A DNA stretch of 64,000 nucleotides from Thiobacillus sp. (lineage in GTDB: Bacteria > Pseudomonadota > Gammaproteobacteria > Burkholderiales > Thiobacillaceae): positions 29,889 to 93,888 of the forward strand of contig WGNC01000016.1 in assembly GCA_016124745.1 (NCBI GenBank), given 5' to 3'. The notes under the pieces are model-generated. The model was not told where the DNA came from. It worked only from the letters and a program-made list of their open reading frames with translations, and did not search any database. The translations under genes and the position numbers were made by a program. Positions 1 through 8,074 of the stretch are shown here, one piece after another. Within the stretch, counting starts at the first letter, position 1. The number at the start of each line of letters is the position of its first letter.

Positions 1-1130
1 TGGATCATGGCGTCGATTTCGGCGATCTGGCCGGCGATCTGCTGCATCTTCGGATAGCCCGGCTTGTATACCTTGAGGCCTTCCTGGTAATCGGTTTCGA
101 GTTTCGACTTGCGTTCCTTCAGGCCCTGGATGGCCTTGTTGTCCATGACTTCGGGCAGCGACTCGATCGTGGTGCCCTGAAAGCTGTTGTACAGGCTTTC
201 GGCGCGGATGCGGTCCTGCTGCACCTGGGTCAGCGCCGCCGTGAACCCCTGCAGCACCTGGGTGTCGATGCTGCCGTCCTCGCCGCCGCCGGCCTTGACC
301 AGTTCCTCCTTGCGGGCGAACGCCACCAGCGCCTTTTCCGATTCCTCCAGCTTGGCCTGGACCTGCTGCAGCCGATCCTGCAGGAACGTCTTGGCGTAGG
401 AGGTGGCGTCGAGGCGCCGCGCCAGATTCAGGTTGATGAACACGCTGGTCACCGAATTCGCCACCTGGGCCGCGAGCTTCGCATCGGTGCTGTCGAAGTG
501 CAGCCGCAGCAGCCGCGAATTGCCGACCGGCTCGACCGTCAGTCCACCCTGCACCGCGCCCACCACGCCGCGGGTCCTGGCGCTCTGGTCCACCTCGGCG
601 GCCGCCGCCGGCGCGACGGCCTTGTCCTGCTTCAGCCACGGCAGCCAGGTCGCCATGAACGACTTCTCGGGCGGTGCGTTGAAGGCCGGATGTTCGGTCA
701 GATTGAGTTCGTTCACCACGCGCTCGGCGGTGGCGCGGCTTTGCAGCACCTCCTGCTGGGTACGCATGTATTCGGAACTGTCCCAGCTGGTCTGTCCACC
801 CGAGGTCACGCCCTCGTACTGCACGATCTTGGCTTCCTCGGCGTCGATCTGCAGCGTGGTGCTGGCACGGTAGACGGGGGTGGTCAGGTAGGTCGAGGTC
901 ATGACCGCCGTCACCACAATGGCGAAGAAGGTCAGCACCGTCCACTTGCGCCGCATGATGACGGCCCAGTAGGCGCGCAGGTTGATCGAATCCTCTTCCT
1001 CCTCCTCGTTCAACCAGTCCTGCATGACATGGGTGCCGAGCGGGGTGTCCCGACGCTCGATCAAGGCCCGGGAACAACGGGCAGCGGGATCCGCCGCGTC
1101 CGGAGTCAGAGGTTCGTCTGGATGCGCCAT
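1..1130 (-). CDS. Polysaccharide chain-length determinant (Wzz/GNVR family), C-terminus beyond window
   Basis: Reading the minus strand from the ATG at 1130 gives an open frame to the window edge. Residues ~50-60 are followed by a membrane segment (~63-80), then the Wzz periplasmic domain (TTPVYRASTTLQID) and a long helical region of heptad character with TDYQEGLKVYKPGYPKMQQI near the end, typical of the GNVR/Wzc-EpsF type. Such inner-membrane proteins set polymer length and partner with the outer-membrane export protein encoded next. An acidic run EEEEED sits just before the first membrane helix. Whether a C-terminal tyrosine kinase domain follows cannot be seen. It lies at the distal end of the EPS cluster, beside the export protein and phosphatase. 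Confidence 0.85.
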   Translation of the reverse strand, partial: MAHPDEPLTPDAADPAARCSRALIERRDTPLGTHVMQDWLNEEEEEDSINLRAYWAVIMRRKWTVLTFFAIVVTAVMTSTYLTTPVYRASTTLQIDAEEAKIVQYEGVTSGGQTSWDSSEYMRTQQEVLQSRATAERVVNELNLTEHPAFNAPPEKSFMATWLPWLKQDKAVAPAAAAEVDQSARTRGVVGAVQGGLTVEPVGNSRLLRLHFDSTDAKLAAQVANSVTSVFINLNLARRLDATSYAKTFLQDRLQQVQAKLEESEKALVAFARKEELVKAGGGEDGSIDTQVLQGFTAALTQVQQDRIRAESLYNSFQGTTIESLPEVMDNKAIQGLKERKSKLETDYQEGLKVYKPGYPKMQQIAGQIAEIDAMI

Positions 1131-1228
1131 GGGGTGTCGGGTTCGGTCATTCGAGCGGGTTGAGGGTCGGGATCGGCGCGGAAAACCGCGCTGCGCCATG
1201 GATTCGACGCGAATCAAACATGAGCACC

Positions 1229-1336
1229 GTTCGCCCTGAGCCTGTCGAAGCCTGTCCTGAGCCCGCCGAATGGGGGCTGTGCTTCGACAGGCTCAGCACG
1301 AACGAACTCGCGAATAAAGCTGGCCGGGTCAATAGA
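1229..1336. repeat. Dispersed palindromic repeat, family A (with flank)
   Basis: Inverted arms GTTCGCCCTGAGCCTGTCG (1229 on) and CGACAGGCTCAGCACGAAC (to ~1303), followed by a flank resembling AAGCTGGCCGGGTCAATAG. The same arm-plus-flank arrangement recurs near 17361-17446 and 20359-20443, here in reverse orientation. It lies in the intergenic region between the chain-length gene and the export gene. Confidence 0.85.
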
Positions 1337-1382
1337 CACGCGTGCGCTTCCATCGCACGGCAGCCAGGCAGCGCAACGAACA

Positions 1383-2081
1383 TCAGAACAGCATGCCGAA
1401 AACGGAAATGTCGCGCAGGAACTCGGCCGCGTTGCGCCAGGCGTAGCGACCGTCCGAGCGCGCCACGACGACGACGTCGCTGGTGTGCAACTGCGGGTCT
1501 TCGGCTTCGCCCTTGCGGATCGGCTCGAGATCGTAGTTCAGCACTTCGCGTGCGCCGTTCTGGCCTTCACGGAAGACCTTGATGTCGTTTTCGTCGGCGA
1601 ATTTTTCCAGCCCGCCCGCCATCGCGATTGCCTGCATCAGCGTGGTCTTGCCGCTGATCGGGAACACGCCGGCCTTGTTGACGCTGCCGCTCACCGTCAC
1701 GCGCTGGCTGACGAATTCCTTGATGAACACGCTGACCTGCGGATCCTGCAGGTATTTCTCCTGCAGCTTCTGCGCGATCAGCGCTTCGAGCTGCTGGCCG
1801 GTCAGACCGCCGGCCTGGATCTCGCCGATCAGCGGCATGGTCAGTCCGCCGCGTGCGTTCACGCGCACCGTGCGGGAAAGCTCGGGCACCTGGAAAACCG
1901 AAATCTCGAGCAGGTCCGACGGGCCGATGTGGTAATCGTCGATCGTCAGCGCCAGCGGATTGACGGACCCCGCCGTCGCGGCAGCGGCGGGAACGGCGGC
2001 TTCGTTGTCGGCTGCCAGGGCCCCCACCGGCAGGGTCAGGCTCGCCACCAGCAGCACAGCAAACAGGTTCAGTTTCATCAT
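1383..2081 (-). CDS. Outer-membrane polysaccharide export protein (Poly_export/SLBB, Wza family)
   Basis: 232 residues from the ATG at 2081, chosen because the signal peptide MMKLNLFAVLLVASLTLPVGALA begins there and a GAGAAGCGGA ribosome-binding site precedes it. The Poly_export motif YHIGPSDLLEISVFQVPEL (about residues 50-68) is followed by an SLBB-type segment (VTVSGSVNKAGVFPI). It is shorter than Wza (~380 aa), as in EpsE/GumB-like proteins. No lipobox Cys is evident after the signal peptide, so anchoring may differ from classical Wza. Expected role: the outer-membrane channel for the polymer, working with the neighbouring chain-length protein. Confidence 0.9.
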   Translation of the reverse strand: MMKLNLFAVLLVASLTLPVGALAADNEAAVPAAAATAGSVNPLALTIDDYHIGPSDLLEISVFQVPELSRTVRVNARGGLTMPLIGEIQAGGLTGQQLEALIAQKLQEKYLQDPQVSVFIKEFVSQRVTVSGSVNKAGVFPISGKTTLMQAIAMAGGLEKFADENDIKVFREGQNGAREVLNYDLEPIRKGEAEDPQLHTSDVVVVARSDGRYAWRNAAEFLRDISVFGMLF

Positions 2082-2103
2082 TCCGCTTCTCCAGCAAACT
2101 CGG

Positions 2104-2901
2104 TCAGGCTGCATGCCCGAACAAGCGCCGCCACAGGCCGCTCCCGCGTGACGCGCGCCCGCTGCGGGGGCGCTGCGGCATGGCTTCGGGAGCCCAGTTT
2201 TCTAGTATACCGAGCGGTCGGGTCTCGACCAAATGCAGCGCCTCGGCCGCGCCGACCCAGTGCGCGGCCGCCTCGCGACCCTCGCCCAGCAGCGGCGGCC
2301 GGCGTTGCGGGTGGTGGGCGTCGGTGGCGAGGATATCCACCCGGCCCTCGTCCAGCAGACGCTCGCCCCAGTAGCGCGCAGCCTTCCCGAAACGCCCGGT
2401 GAGGCTGCCCGCCGTGACCTGCATCCAGGCGCCCCGGTCGGACAGCGCGCAGAACATCGCGTAGTGATCGTCGATCCACGACAGCCGTTCCGGGTGCGTG
2501 ATCACCGGCACATAACCTGCGGCCAGCAATGCAAACACGAACGCGTCGAAGTGCGGCGGCGCCACATGGTGCGGCGGCTCCAGCAGGAAATAACGGCTGT
2601 CGTTGAGCGCGGGCACGCTGCCGGCTTTCAGGCGCGGCAGCAGGTCGGGCGCGGCGTGGGCGTCCGCGCCCCAGGTCAGCTTGAGCGGAATGCCCGCCGC
2701 GGCCAGATGCCCGCGCAGTCGTTGGATCTGGGTGTGGATGCCGGCGCTGTCGTTGTCGAACATGCCGGGATAGATATGCGGCGTGCAGGCGACCGTCGTG
2801 ATGCCGTCGTCCACCGCCATGCGCGCCATGTCCAGCGCCGCGGCGAGGTCGGGCGCGCCGTCGTCGATGCCCGGCAGCAGGTGGCAGTGCAGGTCAATCA
2901 C
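2104..2901 (-). CDS. CpsB/YwqE-type manganese-dependent protein-tyrosine phosphatase (PHP domain)
   Basis: 265 residues starting MIDLHCHLLPGIDDGAPD, the metal-binding H-x-H and GIDDG signature of the PHP-type capsule phosphatases; TPHIYP and THPERL are further metal-site motifs. Family members dephosphorylate the Wzc/EpsB tyrosine kinase and so tune polymer synthesis. Its start overlaps the end of the upstream transferase gene by 8 nt, suggesting coupling, and it sits directly before the export protein. The last ~50 residues (PRSGRASRGSGLW) are Arg/Gly-rich and not part of the core fold. Confidence 0.88.
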   Translation of the reverse strand: MIDLHCHLLPGIDDGAPDLAAALDMARMAVDDGITTVACTPHIYPGMFDNDSAGIHTQIQRLRGHLAAAGIPLKLTWGADAHAAPDLLPRLKAGSVPALNDSRYFLLEPPHHVAPPHFDAFVFALLAAGYVPVITHPERLSWIDDHYAMFCALSDRGAWMQVTAGSLTGRFGKAARYWGERLLDEGRVDILATDAHHPQRRPPLLGEGREAAAHWVGAAEALHLVETRPLGILENWAPEAMPQRPRSGRASRGSGLWRRLFGHAA

Positions 2902-3985
2902 GGACCGTCTCGGGGATGTGGCTCAGCGTTTCGACGCCGTCGTGCAGGCGCCGCAGCTGCTTCATGAGCTTCCATGCGCGATGCACGCCGTAATAATAGA
3001 GGCCGAACAGGGCCATGAAACTGTAGAACATCATGTACTCGGGAACCCCCTGCGACCATCCGGCCACGCCGAACGCGGCCAGCAACAGCGACAGCACGTA
3101 GACGATGGCGACCGTCTGCCCCGGGGTGAAGCCGGCGCGCAGCAGGATGTGGTGCAGGTGCTCGCGGTCGGCCGAGAACGGGCTGCGGCCCTTGCGCACG
3201 CGGCGGATCATCAGCGCGGTCGTGTCCATCAGCGGAATCGCCAGGATCCAGATCGCCGTGATCGGGGTGAAGGCGTGGCGCGCCTGCGCCAGATCGACGG
3301 CATACCAGGCCAGCGAAAAGCCGAGCAGCACGCTGCCGACATCGCCCATGAACACCGAGGCGTGCGAGCGCCAGGGCGTGCGCAGGTTGAACAGCATGAA
3401 ACCGGCGACCGCGCAGACCAGCGGCGAGAGCAGCGTCAGGTCAAGAAAGCCGCCCGCAGCCGCGAACGCCGAGAAGACCAGCAGCGCGATCAGCGAAACG
3501 CCGCCGGCCAAGCCGTCCACGCCGTCGATCATGTTGATCGCATTGATCACCCCGAGCACCGCAAAAACCGTGATCGGCGCCGAAAAGCGGCCGGTGGTGA
3601 CATCGCCGAGGCCGAACAGGTCACCGAAATTCGTCAGGCGCACATCCGCCCCGTACACCATGATCAGCGCCGCAACCGCCTGCAGCGCGAAGCGGATCCG
3701 CGGCGAGAGGCCATCGCGGTCGTCGAGGAAGCCGGTGATCACTAGCAGCGACATGGCCGCGAAGAAGGGCGCCTGCGCCGTGAAGAAGCTGCCCGTCAGC
3801 AGGGCGATCAAGGCAAGCCCGCCGAACATCCCCAACCCCCCCACGAGCGGGATGTCTCCATGGTGGTGCTTTCTCCCACCCGGCACATCGACCACCCCGA
3901 GCCGCGGGGCATGGTGACGCAGCAGCACGATCAGCAGGGCCGTAACAGGCAAGGCCAGGCAATGGAGCAGCGACAGTTCATTCAT
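2894..3985 (-). CDS. WecA/TagO-like undecaprenyl-phosphate sugar-1-phosphate transferase
   Basis: 363 residues, polytopic (about 10-11 hydrophobic segments). The MraY/WecA motifs are present in order: TGFLDDRDGLSPR, NAINMIDGVDGLAGG, VFMGDVGSVLLGF and REHLHHILLRAG (His motif). The enzyme transfers a HexNAc-1-P from a UDP sugar to undecaprenyl phosphate at the inner membrane and starts the repeat unit. It is probably the initiating enzyme for this locus. The ATG at 3985 is the first plausible start; 194 nt separate it from the TA module upstream. Confidence 0.92.
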   Translation of the reverse strand: MNELSLLHCLALPVTALLIVLLRHHAPRLGVVDVPGGRKHHHGDIPLVGGLGMFGGLALIALLTGSFFTAQAPFFAAMSLLVITGFLDDRDGLSPRIRFALQAVAALIMVYGADVRLTNFGDLFGLGDVTTGRFSAPITVFAVLGVINAINMIDGVDGLAGGVSLIALLVFSAFAAAGGFLDLTLLSPLVCAVAGFMLFNLRTPWRSHASVFMGDVGSVLLGFSLAWYAVDLAQARHAFTPITAIWILAIPLMDTTALMIRRVRKGRSPFSADREHLHHILLRAGFTPGQTVAIVYVLSLLLAAFGVAGWSQGVPEYMMFYSFMALFGLYYYGVHRAWKLMKQLRRLHDGVETLSHIPETVRD

Positions 3986-4179
3986 GTTTCTTCAAACGGT
4001 TGTATTTATGTTGGCCTGGTCACGAGCCCGTTAACGGCTGGCAGCCCTGTTCCCTTGAGCGCGCATGCCACGCAATAGCGCGGCATGTCGCTGTTTGAGC
4101 GGGATTCTAAACCATGATGATTGCATGGCCGTTGACAATTGGCAGGTTGGCGCAACTCACCTGTGGGAGTATCAACCAA

Positions 4180-4476
4180 TCATTGCGCAGAGACGTGGGG
4201 CCGAGCAGCCATATCCACCCCTAATGCCTTCATGACAGCCAGCATGGTTTTGAGTGTGGGATTGCCATTTTCACTGAAAGATCGATATAACTGCTCACGA
4301 GATAGTCCGGTTTCTCTGGCAAGTTCTGTCATGCCTTTGGCCCGTGCAGCTACGCCCATGGCCTTGGCGATGTAGGCAGCATCCCCGGTCTCCAGCGCGT
4401 CGGTGACAAACTCGGCAATGGCTTCCGGGCTGGTCAGGTATTCAGCAGCATCGAATTCAGAGAATGTTTCAGTCAT
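4180..4476 (-). CDS. HigA-like antitoxin (putative addiction module antidote, COG3636 type)
   Basis: 98 residues with an HTH in the C-terminal half (GMTELARETGLSREQLYRSF ... GNPTLKTMLAVMKALGV) and an N-terminal segment EFDAAEYLTSPEAIAEFVTDAL characteristic of this antidote family. Overlaps the upstream toxin gene by 8 nt. Its expected role is to neutralise the toxin and repress the operon. Confidence 0.88.
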   Translation of the reverse strand: MTETFSEFDAAEYLTSPEAIAEFVTDALETGDAAYIAKAMGVAARAKGMTELARETGLSREQLYRSFSENGNPTLKTMLAVMKALGVDMAARPHVSAQ

Positions 4477-4777
4477 TGTTCGCTCTCCATTCTTTCAATA
4501 TCTGGTGCGCGGTTTCAATATCCCGGCCTTGGGTGCTTTTATTACCGCCCCAGAGCAGAATCACCACCGTGTCGCCCTGCTGGTAAAAATAAACCCGATA
4601 TCCAGGCCCATAATGAATCCGTAACTCACTGATCCCATGACCCACTGGAGCGACATCGCCGGGCAGGCCCTCCATCAGACGGTTAATCCGGGAAGCGATA
4701 CGAGCTCTTGCGGTTTCATCCTTCAGCTTTGACAGCCACTGCCTGAATTTGCCGGACTCGAGCTTTTTCATAAACAT
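4469..4777 (-). CDS. HigB/RelE-like toxin (addiction module killer protein, COG3657 type)
   Basis: 102 residues; RelE-fold features include KLKDETARARIASRINRL, GISELRIHYGPGYRVYFYQ and LLWGGNKSTQGRDI, the last being the COG3657 signature. Toxin-first order with the antitoxin overlapping downstream is usual for this family. Two in-frame ATGs (MFM) lie at the start; either could be used. A short inverted repeat lies directly upstream. Confidence 0.88.
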   Translation of the reverse strand: MFMKKLESGKFRQWLSKLKDETARARIASRINRLMEGLPGDVAPVGHGISELRIHYGPGYRVYFYQQGDTVVILLWGGNKSTQGRDIETAHQILKEWRANND

Positions 4778-4781
4778 ATAG

Positions 4782-4797
4782 TAGTTTATAGACTACG
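4782..4797. promoter_or_regulatory. Candidate TA operator
   Basis: Inverted repeat GTAGT-N6-ACTAC just upstream of the toxin start, positioned for autorepression by the HigA-like protein. Confidence 0.5.
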
Positions 4798-4907
4798 CTC
4801 CGGCAAGAAATAAACCCCTATGTTGGCCCCTTCTCCATAGGGGCGCTTTCGTCCCGAACTTCGCACCATTGCAAAGGCCGCGAGGCATCGCAATCACCCC
4901 CTTCGAC

Positions 4908-4993
4908 CCCGGCACCCTGCCCGGCATAAAGGCGGGCGAGCGTGGTTGTTGCCGATAGTTCGGCACGACCTAACTCTTGCCGGTGCTCCTACA
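4908..4993. repeat. Dispersed repeat, family B
   Basis: Contains GGCACCCTGCCCGGCATAAA, GCGGGCGAGCGTGGTTGTTG and a CCGGTGCTCCTAC end. Related blocks appear at 8660-8890, 15851-15946, 35080-35200, 43985-44035, 46762-46792 and 47360-47412. No coding potential. Confidence 0.7.
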
Positions 4994-5001
4994 CAACCTC
5001 A

Positions 5002-5751
5002 TCATCCTCGTTCCCAAAACTGCGGCAACTTGCTCAAATTTTTCCACACCAGCGCCCGCAGCCCCCCCACCCCGTTCGACCTGAGCGCCCGGTAGTCCTC
5101 GCGCGATTTCTGCAAAATGTTCTTCAGCGAGCGGTTGCTCGCCCCGCCGACCCGCATCTTTACCAGCACTTCGGGGATATAGGCAGCGCGAATTCCACCT
5201 TTGCCCAGCAGACGCAGCACGCAGTCGTAGTCGGCGGCGATGCGGTAGCGGGTGTCGTAGCCGCCCAGCGTTTCGTACACTGCGCGGCGCACATAAAACG
5301 TCGGGTGCGGCGGCATCCAGCCGCGTGCCAGCCGGGCTGGCGAAAACGCAGCCGAACGCCAGGTGCGGACCACCCGGCTCGGGTCGTCCTTCCGCACGTA
5401 CAGCAGGTCGCCGTAGGCTGCATCCACCGCCGGGTCGGAAAACGCTGCACCGATCCGGGCCAGCACAGCCGCGTCGGCGAACAGGTCGTCCGAATGCAGG
5501 AAGCCGACCACCTCGCCGCTGGCGCGCGCGATGCCCTTGTTCAGCGCGTCGTAGATGCCGCGGTCCGGCTCGCTCACCAGCACCGCCAGGCGATCGGCGT
5601 AGCCCTGCAGCACCGCCACCGTGCCGTCGGTCGAGCCGCCGTCGATCACGATCAGTTCGACATCGGGATGGGTTTGCGCCAGCGCCGAATCGAGCGCCTG
5701 GGCGACGGTGTCGCGGTTGTTGTAGACCGCGGTGATGACGGAGATTTTCAT
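5002..5751 (-). CDS. Family 2 glycosyltransferase (target of stacked 5' duplications)
   Basis: 249 residues from ATG 5751. GT-A motifs: MKISVITAVYNNRDTVAQAL, VIDGGSTDGT, the DXD-like FLHSDDLFADA at ~85-95, and HPTFYVRRAVYETLGGYDTRYRIAADYDCVLRL. It resembles WcaA/WcaE-like sugar transferases that use NDP-sugars on the cytoplasmic face. It is the only complete copy: the segment from the start codon to about codon 50 is repeated at 6548-6700 and 7807-7971, separated by TA cassettes (see findings). No ribosome-binding site of note upstream, so its present promoter may derive from the inserted cassette. Confidence 0.9.
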   Translation of the reverse strand: MKISVITAVYNNRDTVAQALDSALAQTHPDVELIVIDGGSTDGTVAVLQGYADRLAVLVSEPDRGIYDALNKGIARASGEVVGFLHSDDLFADAAVLARIGAAFSDPAVDAAYGDLLYVRKDDPSRVVRTWRSAAFSPARLARGWMPPHPTFYVRRAVYETLGGYDTRYRIAADYDCVLRLLGKGGIRAAYIPEVLVKMRVGGASNRSLKNILQKSREDYRALRSNGVGGLRALVWKNLSKLPQFWERG

Positions 5752-5804
5752 TCGTGAAACCGGTCGAGCCGGAATTCCGGATCCTGCCAACTGGGGGAGC
5801 GCTG

Positions 5805-6176
5805 TCAGGTTTTCGGGTGGAACAGCACCTGGGGCAGCGAATCGAAATGCGCATCGCTTGTCACCAGCGTGGCATGGTACTGGCGCGCCGTGGCGTAGAT
5901 GATGGCATCGGCCATGGCCAGCTTGTGTTCGCGTGCGATATCCGCGGCCAGCAGGGCCAGGGAAGTGTCGAGCGGCACCACGGTGGCCTGCTGCGTCGCG
6001 GCGATCGCCGACAATGCCGTGTTCGTGTCCGTCTCCCGGCACAGCCATTTGTAAAGCTCGTGCTGCACCAGGGTGGGGACCAGAAGGTTTTCGCTGTCCA
6101 GGTGCGGCGCGTAGGCTTCCGCCAGGGCTGAATCCGTCATCCATTCGATCCAGCCGCAGGTATCGACCAGGATCAT
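5805..6176 (-). CDS. PIN-domain ribonuclease toxin (VapC-like)
   Basis: 123 residues starting MILVDTCGWIEWM. Conserved PIN acids are visible in VDTC, LVQHELYKW, MADAIIYATAR and TSDAHFD. Predicted Mg-dependent RNase; the antitoxin gene upstream ends at the toxin start codon (1-nt junction at 6176). Located between the live glycosyltransferase and its first displaced 5' copy. Confidence 0.9.
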   Translation of the reverse strand: MILVDTCGWIEWMTDSALAEAYAPHLDSENLLVPTLVQHELYKWLCRETDTNTALSAIAATQQATVVPLDTSLALLAADIAREHKLAMADAIIYATARQYHATLVTSDAHFDSLPQVLFHPKT

Positions 6177-6385
6177 CAGAACCGGTCTTTCCTGTCGCGG
6201 TATCCCTCTGACCTGGCGCCGCGTGCCCTGCCGCGCAGATCGCGGATGGCGGTCTTCGGCACCATCTGGATGATTTCGCCGGTCTGGATCAACTCGAACT
6301 GCTGGCCCGGCTGAAGATGCATGGCTTCGCGCAGGGATTTCGGCAGGGACAGCTGGAATTTGCTGGAGAGTGTGGCGGTCGTCAT
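6176..6385 (-). CDS. AbrB/SpoVT-type antitoxin (VapB-like)
   Basis: 69 residues, swapped-hairpin AbrB fold: TATLSSKFQLSLPKSLREAM, LQPGQQFELI, GEIIQMVP. The ATG at 6385 starts the conserved domain and directly follows a palindromic operator. The C-terminal tail is Arg/Asp-rich, typical of the toxin-wrapping part. Pairs with the PIN gene. Confidence 0.9.
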   Translation of the reverse strand: MTTATLSSKFQLSLPKSLREAMHLQPGQQFELIQTGEIIQMVPKTAIRDLRGRARGARSEGYRDRKDRF

Positions 6386-6386
6386 T

Positions 6387-6418
6387 TTACAAAATCCGTA
6401 TCGATCGTTGTTTTGTAA
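6387..6418. promoter_or_regulatory. Candidate operator of the PIN/AbrB module
   Basis: Inverted repeat TTACAAAA ... TTTTGTAA with 16 nt between the arms, immediately upstream of the antitoxin start. Confidence 0.6.
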
Positions 6419-6547
6419 TTTACGCCCGATCAACCCAGGGATCAAGCAAAGTCATCGAATCGAGCGCGTCTCGGTACCAGTTCAGACGCTCAAGTGGGGT
6501 GTATCGCGCGTGCAACCCCGCAGCCTACCCTTGAAACTTGAGGTCGA

Positions 6548-6700
6548 TTAGCCCTGCAGCACCTCGACCGTGCCGTCGGTCGAGCCGCCGTCGATCACGA
6601 TCAGCTCGACATCGGGATGGGTTTGCGCCAGCGCCGAATCGAGCGCCTGGGCGACGGTGTCGCGGTTGTTGTAGACCGCGGTGATGACGGAGATTTTCAT
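6548..6700 (-). pseudogene. Displaced 5' fragment (50 codons) of the glycosyltransferase at 5002-5751
   Basis: Starts ATGAAAATCTCCGTCATCAC and encodes MKISVITAVYNNRDTVAQAL ... DGGSTDGTVEVLQG before a TAA. Only about four base differences from 5605-5751 were seen by eye. Similarity begins exactly at the start codon and ends at the LQG codons. The sequence upstream of the ATG is unrelated to that of the complete gene. Confidence 0.9.
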
Positions 6701-6731
6701 GGCCTGCTACGCGTGCCGTAACAAGCGTGGT

Positions 6732-7145
6732 TCATTGAAGCGCATCCAGCTGGGTGCATACCTTGCCGCAGGCAACGATCAAATCGGAAACGATGCGGTC
6801 ATCCACGTTCAAGTCACCTTCGTACTCCCCCAGATTGCGGATCTCGTGACACTTTGCGAGTACACGCCAGACCTCCGGTCCCAGACCCAGGGTGTGCGGC
6901 AGCACCTGAAACACGATGTAACGGTTTCCGGATCGATAGCCGTGCCACCGAAGCGCGGCCAGGCACAGGGCATGAGCCGCGTTATAAGCAAGGTCAAAGC
7001 GGCTTTCCAGCGAGTTGTCCGGGTTGCCTGCATCCTTCAGACGGGCCAGGGCTGACCGTTTCAGTCCAGCAAACTCCCGGGCATCCGGCGGCTCTTTCGA
7101 CAGCGGCTTGCCCGGCCCGCACAGGTTTTCAAGCGGGGAGGTCAT
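6732..7145 (-). CDS. HEPN-domain protein (HEPN/MNT module)
   Basis: 137 residues. Helical HEPN features: SRFDLAYNAAHALCLAALRWHGYR, and an R-x4-H-like region in VLAKCHEIRNLGEYEG. HEPN proteins of this type are RNases paired with minimal nucleotidyltransferases. The gene overlaps the NTase gene by 17 nt, supporting joint function. Whether HEPN or MNT is the toxin is family knowledge, not readable here. Confidence 0.82.
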   Translation of the reverse strand: MTSPLENLCGPGKPLSKEPPDAREFAGLKRSALARLKDAGNPDNSLESRFDLAYNAAHALCLAALRWHGYRSGNRYIVFQVLPHTLGLGPEVWRVLAKCHEIRNLGEYEGDLNVDDRIVSDLIVACGKVCTQLDALQ

Positions 7146-7752
7146 GCGCGTTCCCGATCAGCCACAATTTGGGTTGTGCCAGCACTCGCGTCACGAAGGC
7201 GTTGTCTTCGGCGATTCGTCGCGTCAACTCCGCGCGTGAATAAACGGCTGGACTGATCTGTCTGCCCAGTTTCCCGGCTACGTTTTCCAGCGCGCCGAAC
7301 AGGTCCGCGTACGTCAGGGTATCGCTGATCACCATGACATCGATGTCGCTCGATGCGGTGTCGCTCTTCTTGGCCACCGAACCAAACACGAAGGCAGCAT
7401 GAATTTGATCTGACAGGGGAGCGAGCGCTTCACGCAGCGGCCCCGCCAGACCAAAGGTTTTTTGCGTAATGCCGCACAACTCGGCAAAAACCGGTGAAGC
7501 CGGGTTCGCCTGATAATGTTTCTGATTGCCGCGCCGGGTGACCGTCGCCAGCCCGCTTTCGGCCAGCCGCTTCAATTCACGCTGCACCGCCCCGGAACCT
7601 GCACCGACCAGGCCAATCAGTTCGTTGGCAAAAAAGCTGCGCTCCGGCTGGCCGAACAGGTAGCCCAGCACGCGTTGCTGGGTAGACGAAAACAGCGCAT
7701 CCGCCAGGCTGGCTGGCGATTGTGGCAGCGGTTGTCGTGGCTTTGTACCCAT
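7129..7752 (-). CDS. HTH-nucleotidyltransferase protein (MNT partner of HEPN)
   Basis: 207 residues from ATG 7752. N-terminal ArsR-like winged helix (TQQRVLGYLFGQPERSFFANEL ... GAVQRELKRLAESGL), then a pol-beta NTase core with FVFGSVAKKSDTASSDIDVM (GS-x10-DxD). In-frame ATGs continue upstream to 7788, but they would be translated from two operator palindromes (MPIMG repeated), so the start at 7752 is preferred. NTase partners modify or neutralise HEPN toxins, and the HTH suggests autoregulation. Confidence 0.85.
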   Translation of the reverse strand: MGTKPRQPLPQSPASLADALFSSTQQRVLGYLFGQPERSFFANELIGLVGAGSGAVQRELKRLAESGLATVTRRGNQKHYQANPASPVFAELCGITQKTFGLAGPLREALAPLSDQIHAAFVFGSVAKKSDTASSDIDVMVISDTLTYADLFGALENVAGKLGRQISPAVYSRAELTRRIAEDNAFVTRVLAQPKLWLIGNAHDLPA

Positions 7753-7779
7753 AATGGGCATGTTAATACCCATTATGGG
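7748..7779. promoter_or_regulatory. Paired palindromic operators of the HEPN/MNT module
   Basis: Two 11-bp palindromes, CCCATAATGGG (7748-7758) and CCCATTATGGG (7769-7779), 21 bp apart (two helical turns), overlapping the predicted start codon. A related single half occurs near 28270-28280. Confidence 0.65.
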
Positions 7780-7806
7780 CATAGGCAAGTGGGCTTCTGT
7801 GGTGAA

Positions 7807-7971
7807 TCATCGGTCGGCGTTGCCCTGCAGCACCTCCAGCGTGCCGTCGGTGGAGCCGCCGTCGATCACGATCAGCTCGATATCCGCATGGCTTTGCGTC
7901 AGTGCCGAATTCAGCGCCTGGGCGATCGTGTCGCGGTTGTTGAAGACTGCGGTGATGACGGAGATTTTCAA
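7807..7971 (-). pseudogene. Second displaced 5' fragment of the same glycosyltransferase
   Basis: Encodes KISVITAVFNNRDTIAQALN ... DGGSTDGTLEVLQGNADR then TGA; the start codon is now TTG. It is more diverged from the live gene than the 6548 copy and extends a few codons further. The homology again begins at the start codon. Confidence 0.85.
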
Positions 7972-8074
7972 ATCAAGTTGCAGCGGAAAAAGGGCTTACA
8001 GGCAAGATCGATACGATGGTGGCGTTCCCGTGTAATCCGGCAGGCAGATTCCTTTCGGAGGCGTAACAAGTCGA

